Notes under the pieces: model-generated
What the model saw: only the letters and a program-made list of their open reading frames with translations
The model's database searches: none
What the model was told of the DNA's origin: nothing
Position numbers and translations under genes: made by a program
Shown: positions 10,501 to 18,985 of the stretch, piece after piece
Numbering within the stretch: position 1 is the first letter of the stretch
Layout: each line of letters starts with the position of its first letter
Source of the DNA: RUG11690 sp045616665
GTDB taxonomy: Bacteria; Bacteroidota; Bacteroidia; Bacteroidales; WCHB1-69
Length of the DNA: 64,000 nucleotides
Direction of reading: 5' to 3'
Assembly: GCA_045616665.1 (NCBI GenBank)
Contig: JAZLHE010000016.1
Coordinates: 1-64,000 of the forward strand

Positions 10501-10930
10501 GGAGGAATTAAGCGGCGAAGTGGCCTGGGGCGAAGCAAGTTTTGACGTTCCTGTAGGCAATCATACCTTCAAATTCACCTACTCCAAAGACCATTCATCC
10601 TCCAACGGCAGCGACTGTGCCTGGATTGACAATATTACCTTTCCCGTTACCGGAACAATAATGGAACCCACTTCCATTGAAAACAATGAAATAGACCAAC
10701 AATTGCGCGTATATCCGAACCCAGCCAACGACCAAATCAACATTCAATGCCCTAACAATATGAAAAGCATTGAAATCATTGACATTATGGGCAAAAGCGT
10801 AACATGTCTCAACAACATCAATGGAAACAACCACACACTGAATATCAGCAATTTGGCCAATGCCATCTATTTTATAAAAGTAGTTGACAACAACAATCAG
10901 GTCATGGTTCAAAAAATCATCAAAAAATAA
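7502..10930 (+). CDS. Gingipain-like C25 cysteine protease, T9SS cargo
   Basis: The 1142-residue protein has a signal peptide (residues 1-21), a propeptide-like region (~22-230), then a peptidase C25 domain starting near VKYLIVAHSMFRNNDQLNAF. The catalytic pair is visible: His449 in NYTAHGDVDGW and Cys482 in GNCCLSGKF, 33 residues apart, the same spacing as His211/Cys244 of mature RgpB. Cys481 next to it is unusual. A gingipain-type Ig-like region follows the protease domain, and further beta domains run to a C-terminal T9SS sorting domain (RVYPNPANDQINI ... VMVQKIIKK). It probably degrades proteins outside the cell; cleavage specificity cannot be read from the sequence. The gene starts 22 bp after the barrel protein. 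Confidence 0.92.
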   Translation: MKKLSIFLCFLIIGAFSSIFAQTKCFQIQKNDYESIQINFHFDIHNLKNADVKTESGMFTRIFHNDLCLSREVGKPELPEFSELVEIPLCENVKINVINANYTIVDAEDLGIQHPIFPAQPSYAKSAKGPFHLVKDSSCYQEDRFYGLDLASCQKVGISRNINLGNLTICPISYNPVSKKIKFYTDVEVEISFEGSNVPATLEMKNLHSNGYFSKEANYVINPIVETTREDIEISPVKYLIVAHSMFRNNDQLNAFINWKKRIGYLVEIGYTDDSNVGTTSTSIANFIKSHYTQATAGNPAPTFLLLIGDVAQIPAFDSRNSSGDNDHVTDLYYACWTANDHIPDCYYGRFSAQNVSQLTPQIQKTLMYEQYTMPDPSYLAKAVAIAGTDSYWGPQNADWQIHYLTDNYLNNANGFSTVYAHYYNCSSQAATIRQEIGAGVGYANYTAHGDVDGWYDPAFNNNHVSSMNNANKYGLMIGNCCLSGKFDRNSFGEELLRANNKGAVGYIGASNVSLWPDDYTWAVGNRSTACLTTYDANNLGAYDRLWHTHNEAHTDWQVTNSGIIRAGNFAVESSSSYEKLYYWEIYHLFGDPSLKTYLGIPSEIQANVPSAMPIGIPTLDITAVPYAYVALTQGNTLISACFADASGSASLVLPSTLLPGEYEMAISAQNHIQFFQNITFASPSSSFVICNATMQESSVLTNNSISNWDLSFENMGAVNANNTYAKISSSESNITFSTDSIYIGNIAAGQTVNLTNAFTAQIAAGVADHEATNISIKTYFDNSSSDRTYNLTINAPQLEIGNIVINAGTASEGCINPGEDGTITVTFKNSGHNGIHNLQAMLTSLHNDITVSNGTNHITTINNGGSAQITYNISVSPQAQIASLYPMQISIFNSEYQSADAYRIPIGKVVEDFETGGFTSFNWNNGNYPWEITTSNVYAGNYSARSKSNLGNGSYYSNKESTLQISMNVSQASPISYFRKVSSEQNYDKFTFAIDGTVKEELSGEVAWGEASFDVPVGNHTFKFTYSKDHSSSNGSDCAWIDNITFPVTGTIMEPTSIENNEIDQQLRVYPNPANDQINIQCPNNMKSIEIIDIMGKSVTCLNNINGNNHTLNISNLANAIYFIKVVDNNNQVMVQKIIKK

Positions 10931-10935
10931 GCGAT

Positions 10936-11502
10936 ATGCAAGATACTTCAGCTCAATTTGATCAAGTTGCGAAACAATGCATTGATATCTTTTCAAAAAA
11001 AGCCATCGACTATGGCACGGCGTGGCACATTCTCCGCCTGTCGTCCCTCACTGACCAAATCTACATCAAAGCCCAGCGCATCAGAAGCATTCAAGAAAAA
11101 GGCATCGCCAAAATCAACGAAGGATTCGTTCCCGAATTTATCGGCATCGTCAACTATTCCGTGATGGCCCTCATACAACTGGAAATCGGTGTGGCGGAAA
11201 CTATGGACGAACTTCTTGACGCCCAAGAAGCCATCCAACTGTACAGCAAGTACTTAAATCAGGCCAAAGAATTGATGATGAACAAGAACCACGATTACGG
11301 AGAAGCCTGGCGAAAAATGCGGATCAGTTCCCTGACCGACATCATATTGATGAAACTTTTGAGAATCAAACAAATAGAAGACAACAACGGCAACACCATC
11401 ATTTCTGAAGGTTTGGATGCCAATTACTACGACATTATCAATTACGCAATGTTTTCGCTCATCAGACTGATCATTGAGAAGGAAGACTGCGGAAATCGCT
11501 AA
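10936..11502 (+). CDS. DUF1599 (Nmad1-like) protein with duplicated domain
   Basis: This 188-residue protein contains two copies of one ~85-residue domain. Copy 1 has KKAIDYGTAWHILRLSSLTD, then GIVNYSVMALIQLE; copy 2 has KNHDYGEAWRKMRISSLTDI, then DIINYAMFSLIRLI. The DYG-AW-RxSSLTD core is that of DUF1599, which has been grouped with nucleotide-modification-associated domain 1; the biochemical role is not established. It starts 5 nt after the C25 protease and is followed after 50 nt by the DoxX-like gene, a neighbourhood common in Bacteroidales. Confidence 0.85.
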   Translation: MQDTSAQFDQVAKQCIDIFSKKAIDYGTAWHILRLSSLTDQIYIKAQRIRSIQEKGIAKINEGFVPEFIGIVNYSVMALIQLEIGVAETMDELLDAQEAIQLYSKYLNQAKELMMNKNHDYGEAWRKMRISSLTDIILMKLLRIKQIEDNNGNTIISEGLDANYYDIINYAMFSLIRLIIEKEDCGNR

Positions 11503-11552
11503 TTTTATCAGATTTACACAATTTTATATCAAGACATTAAAACAAAGGAACA

Positions 11553-12740
11553 ATGAATAATAGAAAAGAACAAATCTGGGTAAAAATCATCCGTATTTTA
11601 TTGGCTTGCGTGTTCTTGTACTCAGGTTTCACCAAAGCCGTTGATCCTGTTGCCACCGGCATCACGTTCGACGAATACTTCACCTCTTTCGGGATGAGTT
11701 TTCTGCACCCTCTTTCGATGCTTTGCGCATTTTGCATGACCGCAGCCGAATTCACCTTGGGTTTTATGATGCTTTTCCGCATTAAAATCAAGTTCACTTC
11801 CATCTGCTATTTATTGTTTATGGGATTCTTTTTCCTGCTAACCTTATGGTTGGCCATTGCCGAATATTTGGAAATCCATCACGGATACAACTTTGGCGTT
11901 GTTCGCGACTGCGGTTGTTTTGGCCAAGCCGTGCACCTCAGCAATATGGAGACATTCCTGAAGAATGTCGTCATAATCATTCCAACCTTGATTATTTTCT
12001 TCAAGAGAAAAAGCATTCCGGACATCCGTTTAACAGAATTGGGTCAATGGTGTTTTGCCGCCGTGGGTGCCATCCTGGTCTTCGGCTTCCAAGCATACTG
12101 TTTCCGCCATCTTCCCGTCATCGACTACAGCAATTGGAAAGTGGGCGACAACGTAGCTGACAGCTTCATTGAAAAGCCTGCGGTTCAAGACATTATCTTC
12201 ATTTACAGAAATACCGAAGACAACAGTTTGGTCAACCTTTCCGAAGACGGACTGATGACCATCACGGACAGCATTCCGGATTTTTACGAGAAATATGAAT
12301 ATGTGGACCGCAAAGACAGCATCATTTCCGAATATGAAAGAGCACCTCAAGACGGCTTCAATATGCTGGCCAAAGACGGTTCTGACCAAGCTGCCGAGAT
12401 TTTCCACAGCAAAGAACCCGTTTATATTTTCTTTATGCACGATTTAATCGAAACAAATCTTAAGGGCATTCAAAATGATGAATTCAAGCGCATCGTCAAG
12501 CTTTGCCAAGATAAAGGCATTACCGTTGTTGGCCTTACCAACTCCAACCAGGAAAGCATTGACCAATTTACGAGTGATAACAAAATCGCATTCCCTATTT
12601 ATGAAAATACCATCGATCCCATCAAGGGACCATTTATGGTTCGCGATGCCGTACGTTCCAATCCGGGACTCATCATTATTCAAGATGGAATTGTAAAAGC
12701 AAAATACAATTGGAGAGATTTCAAAAAAGTAAACTTTTAA
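11553..12740 (+). CDS. BT_3928-like DoxX-family membrane protein with thioredoxin-like tail
   Basis: The 395-residue protein has about five transmembrane segments in the first ~200 residues, beginning with the DoxX-type start IRILLACVFLYSGFTKAVDP and holding a conserved DCGCFG loop (near residue 128) that is also seen in MauE/DoxX proteins. The last ~190 residues look like a thioredoxin fold facing the periplasm (EPVYIFFMHDL ... KGITVVGLTNS ... GLIIIQDGIV) but lack a CxxC pair. Such fusions occur next to DUF1599 in Bacteroidales; a role in redox or thiol transfer is inference. A proposed start at 11553 fits the hydrophobic N-terminus. Confidence 0.8.
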   Translation: MNNRKEQIWVKIIRILLACVFLYSGFTKAVDPVATGITFDEYFTSFGMSFLHPLSMLCAFCMTAAEFTLGFMMLFRIKIKFTSICYLLFMGFFFLLTLWLAIAEYLEIHHGYNFGVVRDCGCFGQAVHLSNMETFLKNVVIIIPTLIIFFKRKSIPDIRLTELGQWCFAAVGAILVFGFQAYCFRHLPVIDYSNWKVGDNVADSFIEKPAVQDIIFIYRNTEDNSLVNLSEDGLMTITDSIPDFYEKYEYVDRKDSIISEYERAPQDGFNMLAKDGSDQAAEIFHSKEPVYIFFMHDLIETNLKGIQNDEFKRIVKLCQDKGITVVGLTNSNQESIDQFTSDNKIAFPIYENTIDPIKGPFMVRDAVRSNPGLIIIQDGIVKAKYNWRDFKKVNF

Positions 12741-12760
12741 GCCCAACAAATTTATTCTCA

Positions 12761-14887
12761 ATGAAAAGAACAAGCATTATTCTCACAACTATCTGTTTAG
12801 GACTTGTGTTAACCCATTGCGATAAAAAATCAGCCCCGATACAATATCCCGAAACAGCGAAAGTCGATGTGACGGACACCTACTTTGGCACAGAAGTGGC
12901 AGACCCTTATCGCTGGCTTGAAAACGACACCGCCCCCGAGGTGCTGGATTGGGTAAAACAGGAGAATGCGATCACGCGAGAATATCTTGACAAAATTCCA
13001 TTTAGAGAACAACTGAAACAACGTCTGACCGAACTTAGCAACTACGAAAAATTCGGCACGCCCTTCAAGAAGCACGGCAAATACTACTATTTTCGCAACG
13101 ATGGACTGCAGAACCAAAGCGTGCTCTATGTCAAGGAAAGTCTCAACGGTGATGCCAAAGTCGTACTGGATCCCAACAAACTCTCCGATGACGGCACCGT
13201 AGCCCTCAACGACATCAGTTTCTCCAAAGACGGTCAATATCTTGCCTATACCATTTCTCGCAGCGGCAGCGACTGGGTTGAGATTTACGTAATGGACCTG
13301 GCCACGCAAAAACTCACCAACGACCATATTGTCTGGGCGAAATTCACCACTGCCGTCTGGGAAGGCAACGGCTTTTACTATAGCCGCTACGACGCTCCGG
13401 AAGAAGGCAAGGAGTATTCCAATGTCAACGAAAATCACAAAATCTACTATCACCAAATTGGCACAGAACAAAATCAGGATGTGCTGATTTATGAAAACAA
13501 GCAGTATCCGCATCGATTCTACACGGCCGAAGTCAACGAAGACGAAACGATGATGTTTATCAGCGAAGACGGCTTCAGCGGAGGCAACAACATTTATTTC
13601 AAAGACTTAAGAAAAAACAATGCATCTTTTTCTCTTATCACCAACGATGCCAACTACTTATATAGCATTGTGGAAACGATAGAAGACGACATTTATATTT
13701 TAACCAATTATCAAGCCCCCAAGTACCGCTTGATGAAAGCCAAAGCTTCGGCACCTCAAGTCAACAACTGGAAAGAAGTGATTCCAGAAAGTGAAAATGT
13801 GTTGAGTTCCGTCCAAATCTTAGACAGGAAACTACTGTTAACCTACAACCAAGACTGCTCCAGCCACGCATACGTCTATACGTTAGACGGACAACAGCTT
13901 CACGAGGTATCGCTACCCACCTTGGGTTCTGTAAGCTTCAGCGGAAGCAAAGACGAAAAAGACATCTTCTACGCATTCACGTCCTTTACTTTTCCCACGA
14001 GCATTTATCAGTATGATATAGACAAAAACACATCAGAATTATATATTCAACCAGATGTGAAATTCAAAAGCGAAGGTTACCTGACCGAGCAGATTTTCTT
14101 CACCAGCAAAGACGGCACCAAGATTCCGATGTTCATCACCTATAAACGTGGATTAAACCTGAGGGGCAACAATCCTGTCTTAATATATGGATATGGCGGA
14201 TTCAACATCGGCCTGCCTCCGTCGTTTTCAACCCTTCGTTTGCCTTTCTTGGAAAACGGAGGCATTTATGTGCAAGTCAACCTTCGCGGCGGCAGCGAAT
14301 ACGGGGAAGAATGGCATCAAGCCGGCATCAAAATGCAGAAACAGAATGTTTTCGACGATTTTATCGCCGCAGCCGAATACTTGATTAACAAGAACTACAC
14401 CAACCCGCAAAAAGTCGCCATTATGGGCGGTTCCAACGGCGGTTTGTTGATTGGTGCCTGCGTGAACCAACGTCCTGAATTATTTCGCGTGGCCATTCCG
14501 CAAGTGGGCGTGATGGATATGCTGCGTTATCATCTTTTCACGATTGGTTGGAACTGGGCCAGCGATTACGGCACCAGTGCCGACAGCAAGGAAATGTTTG
14601 AGTATCTCTACAAATATTCCCCCTTGCACAATATCAAGAATGACGGCACACCCTACCCCGCCATCTTAGTCACCACCGCCGACCACGACGACCGGGTGGT
14701 TCCCGCGCATTCCTTCAAATACATCGCCACCTTACAAGCTGCCAACACGGGCAACGCCCCCAAGTTAATCCGCATTGAAACCAAGGCCGGACACGGTGGC
14801 GGAATGCCTCTCGACAAAGTCATTGACGAATATACCGACATTTACTCATTTATGATGTACAACTTAGGCATGAAGCCGAAATTCTAA
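12761..14887 (+). CDS. Prolyl oligopeptidase family serine peptidase (S9A), lipoprotein
   Basis: From the ATG at 12761 the product is 708 residues; an upstream in-frame ATG (12710) overlaps the previous gene and would mask the signal peptide. The N-terminus MKRTSIILTTICLGLVLTHC is a lipoprotein signal with the lipobox Cys at residue 20. The S9 N-terminal pattern VTDTYFGTEVADPYRWLEND opens the protein, a seven-bladed propeller covers about residues 100-430, and the alpha/beta-hydrolase domain holds the catalytic Ser558 (MGGSNGGLL), an Asp in TTADHDDRVVPAHS and a His in AGHGGG. It should hydrolyse short proline-containing peptides in the periplasm or at a membrane face. Confidence 0.95.
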   Translation: MKRTSIILTTICLGLVLTHCDKKSAPIQYPETAKVDVTDTYFGTEVADPYRWLENDTAPEVLDWVKQENAITREYLDKIPFREQLKQRLTELSNYEKFGTPFKKHGKYYYFRNDGLQNQSVLYVKESLNGDAKVVLDPNKLSDDGTVALNDISFSKDGQYLAYTISRSGSDWVEIYVMDLATQKLTNDHIVWAKFTTAVWEGNGFYYSRYDAPEEGKEYSNVNENHKIYYHQIGTEQNQDVLIYENKQYPHRFYTAEVNEDETMMFISEDGFSGGNNIYFKDLRKNNASFSLITNDANYLYSIVETIEDDIYILTNYQAPKYRLMKAKASAPQVNNWKEVIPESENVLSSVQILDRKLLLTYNQDCSSHAYVYTLDGQQLHEVSLPTLGSVSFSGSKDEKDIFYAFTSFTFPTSIYQYDIDKNTSELYIQPDVKFKSEGYLTEQIFFTSKDGTKIPMFITYKRGLNLRGNNPVLIYGYGGFNIGLPPSFSTLRLPFLENGGIYVQVNLRGGSEYGEEWHQAGIKMQKQNVFDDFIAAAEYLINKNYTNPQKVAIMGGSNGGLLIGACVNQRPELFRVAIPQVGVMDMLRYHLFTIGWNWASDYGTSADSKEMFEYLYKYSPLHNIKNDGTPYPAILVTTADHDDRVVPAHSFKYIATLQAANTGNAPKLIRIETKAGHGGGMPLDKVIDEYTDIYSFMMYNLGMKPKF

Positions 14888-14893
14888 TTCATA

Positions 14894-15439
14894 ATGACCG
14901 AAGTACTCCTGCATTCTTGTTGCGCCCCTTGCTCATCCGCCATCTTGGAGTGGATGTTAAACAACGATTATGCGCCGACCATATTCTATTATAATCCGAA
15001 TATCTATCCGGAAAAAGAATATGAAATCAGGAAAAACGAATGCCGCCGATACGCCCAAAAACTAAATGTCAAAATGATTGACGGCGACTACCTTCACGAA
15101 GATTGGCGATGCCGTGTCCAAGGTTTGGAAGACCAACCCGAACGCGGAAGCCGCTGCCTTGAATGTTTCAAGATGCGTCTGTTGAAATCAGCGCAAATGG
15201 CCAAAGAACTCAACATCAACTTATTCACCACCACATTGGCTTCTTCGCGATGGAAAGACCTGAATCAAATCAACCTCGCGGGACAATGGGCTGCCAGCCA
15301 AGTGGAAGGACCCTGTTTTTGGGATAAGAACTGGCGCAAAGGAGGACTTCAGGACCGCAGAAACGCCCTGCTCAAAGAAAATAATTTCTACAATCAACAA
15401 TATTGCGGATGTGAGTTTAGTTTTAAATTAAGAGATTAA
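14894..15439 (+). CDS. queH: Epoxyqueuosine reductase QueH
   Basis: The 181-residue protein has the DUF208/QueH cysteine pattern: SCCAPCS near the N-terminus (residues 8-14), then FYYNPNIYPEKEYEIRK, then CLECFKMRL, and the closing QQYCGCEFS. QueH reduces epoxyqueuosine in tRNA to queuosine using Fe-S and metal cofactors held by these cysteines, and replaces the unrelated cobalamin enzyme QueG in many bacteria. The preceding step is made by QueA, encoded at 25968 in this window. The gene starts 6 nt after the peptidase. Confidence 0.95.
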   Translation: MTEVLLHSCCAPCSSAILEWMLNNDYAPTIFYYNPNIYPEKEYEIRKNECRRYAQKLNVKMIDGDYLHEDWRCRVQGLEDQPERGSRCLECFKMRLLKSAQMAKELNINLFTTTLASSRWKDLNQINLAGQWAASQVEGPCFWDKNWRKGGLQDRRNALLKENNFYNQQYCGCEFSFKLRD

Positions 15440-15499
15440 GAAATTAAGAGATTGTAGATTGGAATTACATACTATATATACCATTAAATTAAGAAATTA

Positions 15500-16237
15500 A
15501 TGAAGAATATGCGACATATAAACAAAGGACATCAATTTATACTCATCTTGCTATTAGCGGCAGCGTCTTTCACCGGTTTTGCCCAAAAAGACGGTTTTGG
15601 CGTTCCCAACCTGCAAAAATACGACAACAAACTTTTTCATTTCGGTTTCAGTGTCGGATACAATCTTTTCGACTTCAACCTAAAAAGCAATGCCTATTAT
15701 CCGCAAAGCGACTCTTTGATGACCATTCACACCCGTCCGGTCAGCGGTTTCAGTCTCGGCATCGTCACCGACCTGCGCATCTGGAAATACTTTGACTTGC
15801 GCTTTATTCCCGGGCTTTCTTTTGGCGAGAGAGTGTTGACCTACGACTTTGCCAACAAAGTGAAAGAAGACGACCGCCAGCGGCGCATTGAATCCGTTTA
15901 TATGGATCTTCCCCTGCTTTTTAAAATCAAATCCTCAAGAATGCACAATGTCCGCGTCTATGTAATTGGCGGCGTGCAATATAGCTTAGACTTGATTTCC
16001 AACCAGAAGAAGCAGTCGAAGCGCCCCAACGAGTACCTTGTCAAGTTGAATCAGAACGACCTTCAAGGACAAGTTGGATTTGGCTTGGATTTTTACTGCA
16101 CGTATTTCAAACTTACCACAGAAGTGAAGATGTCGTTTGGCATGCTCAACCTTCTGGTTAAAGAGCCGCACATTTATGCGACCAACATTGAATCCGTAAA
16201 ATCAAAAACATTACAAATATCTTTAATTTTCGAATAA
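15500..16237 (+). CDS. porT: T9SS outer-membrane protein PorT
   Basis: The 245-residue product has a signal peptide (to about TGFAQ) and an outer-membrane barrel. The PorT pattern is visible: KLFHFGFSVGYNLFDFNL near the start, then RPVSGFSLGIVTDLRIWKYFDLRFIPGLSFGERVL, DLPLLFKIKS and a final strand KTLQISLIFE. PorT (SprT) is a conserved T9SS component required for export of sorting-domain proteins in Porphyromonas gingivalis. Start choice: 15500, with a second ATG three codons on. glyS begins 2 nt after its stop. The call is by pattern and length; a generic outer-membrane barrel is the alternative. Confidence 0.82.
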   Translation: MKNMRHINKGHQFILILLLAAASFTGFAQKDGFGVPNLQKYDNKLFHFGFSVGYNLFDFNLKSNAYYPQSDSLMTIHTRPVSGFSLGIVTDLRIWKYFDLRFIPGLSFGERVLTYDFANKVKEDDRQRRIESVYMDLPLLFKIKSSRMHNVRVYVIGGVQYSLDLISNQKKQSKRPNEYLVKLNQNDLQGQVGFGLDFYCTYFKLTTEVKMSFGMLNLLVKEPHIYATNIESVKSKTLQISLIFE

Positions 16238-16239
16238 TT

Positions 16240-17745
16240 ATGGCAAACAACGAAGAACTTTTCAAACAGATTATTTCTCACGCGAAGGAATACGGTTTTA
16301 TTTTTCCTTCCAGCGATATATACGACGGTTTGGCCGCCGTTTACGATTATGGCCAGTATGGTGTCGAACTGAAGAATAACATCAAGCAATATTGGTGGAA
16401 GGCGATGGTTCAAATGCACGAAAACATTGTCGGCATTGACAGTTCCATTTTTATGCACCCGACCATTTGGAAGGCTTCCGGACACGTTGACGCATTCAAC
16501 GACCCGCTCATCGACAACAAAGACTCCAAAAAGCGCTATCGCGCCGATGTTCTGATTGAAGATCATATCCAGAAAATCGAAGATAAAATCAATAAAGAAA
16601 TTGAAAAAGCAAAGAAACGCTTTGAAAATTTCGACGAAGCGATGTACCGTCAGACCAATGCCCGCGTGATGGGTTACCAGCAACAAATTGACGACATCAC
16701 CGCCCGCTACGCCGAATTGATGAACAAGATGGATTTGGCCGGTCTGAAAGCACTCATCGAAGAATTGGGCATCGTCTGCCCGATTTCCGGAACCAAAAAC
16801 TGGACGGATGTACGTCAATTCAACCTGATGTTTTCCACAAAAATAGGCTCTTTGGCTGATGGGTCGGACACCATATACCTGAGACCTGAAACGGCACAGG
16901 GCATTTTCGTCAACTTTTTGAATGTCTATAAGACAGGTCGAATGAAAATTCCTTTCGGCATCGCCCAAATTGGAAAAGCTTTCCGTAACGAAATCGTGGC
17001 TCGCCAATTCATTTTCAGAATGCGTGAATTTGAACAGATGGAAATGCAATTCTTCGTCAAACCCGGTGAAGAGCTCAAATGGTTTGACTATTGGAAGCAA
17101 ACTCGTATCAAATGGCATCAGGACTTGGGCATCGAACCCGAAAACTACCGCTTCCACGATCACGAAAAGCTGGCCCACTACGCCAACGCCGCTACCGACA
17201 TCGAATTCAAGTTCCCATTTGGCTTCAAAGAATTGGAAGGCATCCACTCCCGTACGAACTTCGACCTCGGCCAACACGAAAAATTCTCAGGCAAGAAGTT
17301 ACGCGTATTTGATCCCGACACCAACGAAAACTACGTTCCTTACGTCATTGAGACCTCGATCGGTGTTGACCGTATGTTCTTAGCCGTTTTCAGCCACGCC
17401 TATACCGAAGAGAAGTTGGAAGACGGCTCTGTTCGCGTTGTATTGCGTCTGCCAGCGAAATTGGCACCTGTCAAAGCAGCCATCCTGCCATTAGTCAAGA
17501 AAGACGGGCTGCCGGAAAAGGCCCGCGAAATCATGGACAAACTGATGCCGTATATGATGTGCCAATACGACGAAAAAGATGCCATCGGCCGCCGTTACCG
17601 TCGCCAAGATGCCATCGGTACACCCTACTGCATCACCGTGGACAACCAGACGATGGAAGACAACACCGTTACCCTTCGCGAACGCGACAGTATGCAGCAG
17701 AAACGTGTTGCCATCAACGAATTATTATCTAACATCGTTCTCTAA
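16240..17745 (+). CDS. glyS: Glycine-tRNA ligase (single-chain, class II)
   Basis: The 501-residue enzyme is the alpha2-type glycyl-tRNA synthetase, related to archaeal and eukaryotic GlyRS rather than the alpha2beta2 form. Seen are FIFPSSDIYDGLAAVYDYGQYG, the motif 2 region IAQIGKAFRNEIVARQFIFRMREFEQMEMQFF, the motif 3 region ETSIGVDRMFLAVF and the C-terminal anticodon-binding domain (KLAPVKAAILPLVKK ... RRYRRQDAIGTPYCITVD). It charges tRNA-Gly. Length is normal. It follows porT by 2 nt and precedes the M16 peptidase by 13 nt. Confidence 0.97.
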   Translation: MANNEELFKQIISHAKEYGFIFPSSDIYDGLAAVYDYGQYGVELKNNIKQYWWKAMVQMHENIVGIDSSIFMHPTIWKASGHVDAFNDPLIDNKDSKKRYRADVLIEDHIQKIEDKINKEIEKAKKRFENFDEAMYRQTNARVMGYQQQIDDITARYAELMNKMDLAGLKALIEELGIVCPISGTKNWTDVRQFNLMFSTKIGSLADGSDTIYLRPETAQGIFVNFLNVYKTGRMKIPFGIAQIGKAFRNEIVARQFIFRMREFEQMEMQFFVKPGEELKWFDYWKQTRIKWHQDLGIEPENYRFHDHEKLAHYANAATDIEFKFPFGFKELEGIHSRTNFDLGQHEKFSGKKLRVFDPDTNENYVPYVIETSIGVDRMFLAVFSHAYTEEKLEDGSVRVVLRLPAKLAPVKAAILPLVKKDGLPEKAREIMDKLMPYMMCQYDEKDAIGRRYRRQDAIGTPYCITVDNQTMEDNTVTLRERDSMQQKRVAINELLSNIVL

Positions 17746-17758
17746 ACAACTTCCGGTA

Positions 17759-18985
17759 ATGCCGTATCCTATCATACCATTAAAGAATGGTATAAAACTG
17801 ATTCACAAGGAAATAGACTCGCCAATTTCCCATTTTGGCATTTTGGTGAATGCCGGTACCCGTGACGAGAAAGCCGACAAAATGGGTATTGCCCATTTTG
17901 TCGAGCATACTATATTCAAAGGCACTCAAAAAAGAAGCGCCCACCAAATTATCCGTCGTATGGAAGACGTTGGCGGAGACCTTAACGCCAGCACTTCCAA
18001 AGAAGAAACCTATTTCCACGCCTCTTTCCTGTCTCCCGATTACCCGCGGGCGGTAGAACTGCTCTCCGACATTTTCAGCAATTCCACTTTCCCGGAAGAC
18101 GAACTGGAAAAGGAAAAGGATGTTGTCATTGAAGAAATCAACTACTACAAGGACACGCCCTCGGAACTCATCTTCGATGACTTCGAAACCTTGGTGTACA
18201 ACCAACATCCAATGGGACGAAACATCTTAGGCACGCGAAAAGACGTCAAGAAATTCAAACGGGACGACATTTTAGCATTTATCCGTCAAAATTACACGTT
18301 AAGCAATGTCGTTTTGGCCTCTGCCGGCAACATTTCCACAAAAAAACTTGTCCAACTCTGCGAGAAACATTTTTCAGACCTGAAATTGGCCGAAAATCCG
18401 CAAGAAAGATTCGCATTCAAAAATTATCAGCCGCAACAACTACGCATTAACAAGCACAGCAACCAGTCACACATTATGATTGGCAACGTGGCATACGACA
18501 TCAAGAACCCGCATCGAAGTGCCTTTATGCTGCTCACCAACCTTTTAGGCGGACAAGGGATGAACACGCGCCTTAATATGGCCATTCGCGAGAACAAAGG
18601 CCTGGCTTACAGCGTAGAGGCCTCTTACTCTCCATTTTCAGACACCGGGCTATTCAATATTTACATTGGCTGCGAACACGATGCCATTGAAAAGTGTATC
18701 AATCTATCTTATAAAGAATTAGACAAATTAAGACACAACAAATTAGGCACTTTGCAACTCCATTATGCTAAAAAACAGTTTTTAGGACAATTAGCCATCT
18801 CCAACGAAGCCAAACTGAATGAAATGATTGCCATCGGCCGTACCGCCCTTTTCTTCGACAGCGTGGAAACGTCTGAAGAATCCATTGCCCGTTTCAACGA
18901 AATATCTGCGGAAGAAATCCTCGAAGTCGCCAACGAAATACTCATTCCAGATCAAATGACAACTTTAGTTTACGGAAAACCATGA
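17759..18985 (+). CDS. M16 family zinc metallopeptidase
   Basis: From the ATG at 17759 (13 nt after glyS) the protein is 408 residues; the longer in-frame ORF upstream runs inside glyS and is not used. The inverted zinc motif HxxEH is present (AHFVEHTIFKGT, about residues 45-56) with the distal glutamate in VIEEINYYKDTP. A second M16 domain fills the C-terminal half (NKGLAYSVEASYSPF). There is no signal peptide, so it is probably cytoplasmic, as in the processing-peptidase-like M16B group. The stop overlaps the next start (ATGA). The substrate is unknown. Confidence 0.94.
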   Translation: MPYPIIPLKNGIKLIHKEIDSPISHFGILVNAGTRDEKADKMGIAHFVEHTIFKGTQKRSAHQIIRRMEDVGGDLNASTSKEETYFHASFLSPDYPRAVELLSDIFSNSTFPEDELEKEKDVVIEEINYYKDTPSELIFDDFETLVYNQHPMGRNILGTRKDVKKFKRDDILAFIRQNYTLSNVVLASAGNISTKKLVQLCEKHFSDLKLAENPQERFAFKNYQPQQLRINKHSNQSHIMIGNVAYDIKNPHRSAFMLLTNLLGGQGMNTRLNMAIRENKGLAYSVEASYSPFSDTGLFNIYIGCEHDAIEKCINLSYKELDKLRHNKLGTLQLHYAKKQFLGQLAISNEAKLNEMIAIGRTALFFDSVETSEESIARFNEISAEEILEVANEILIPDQMTTLVYGKP

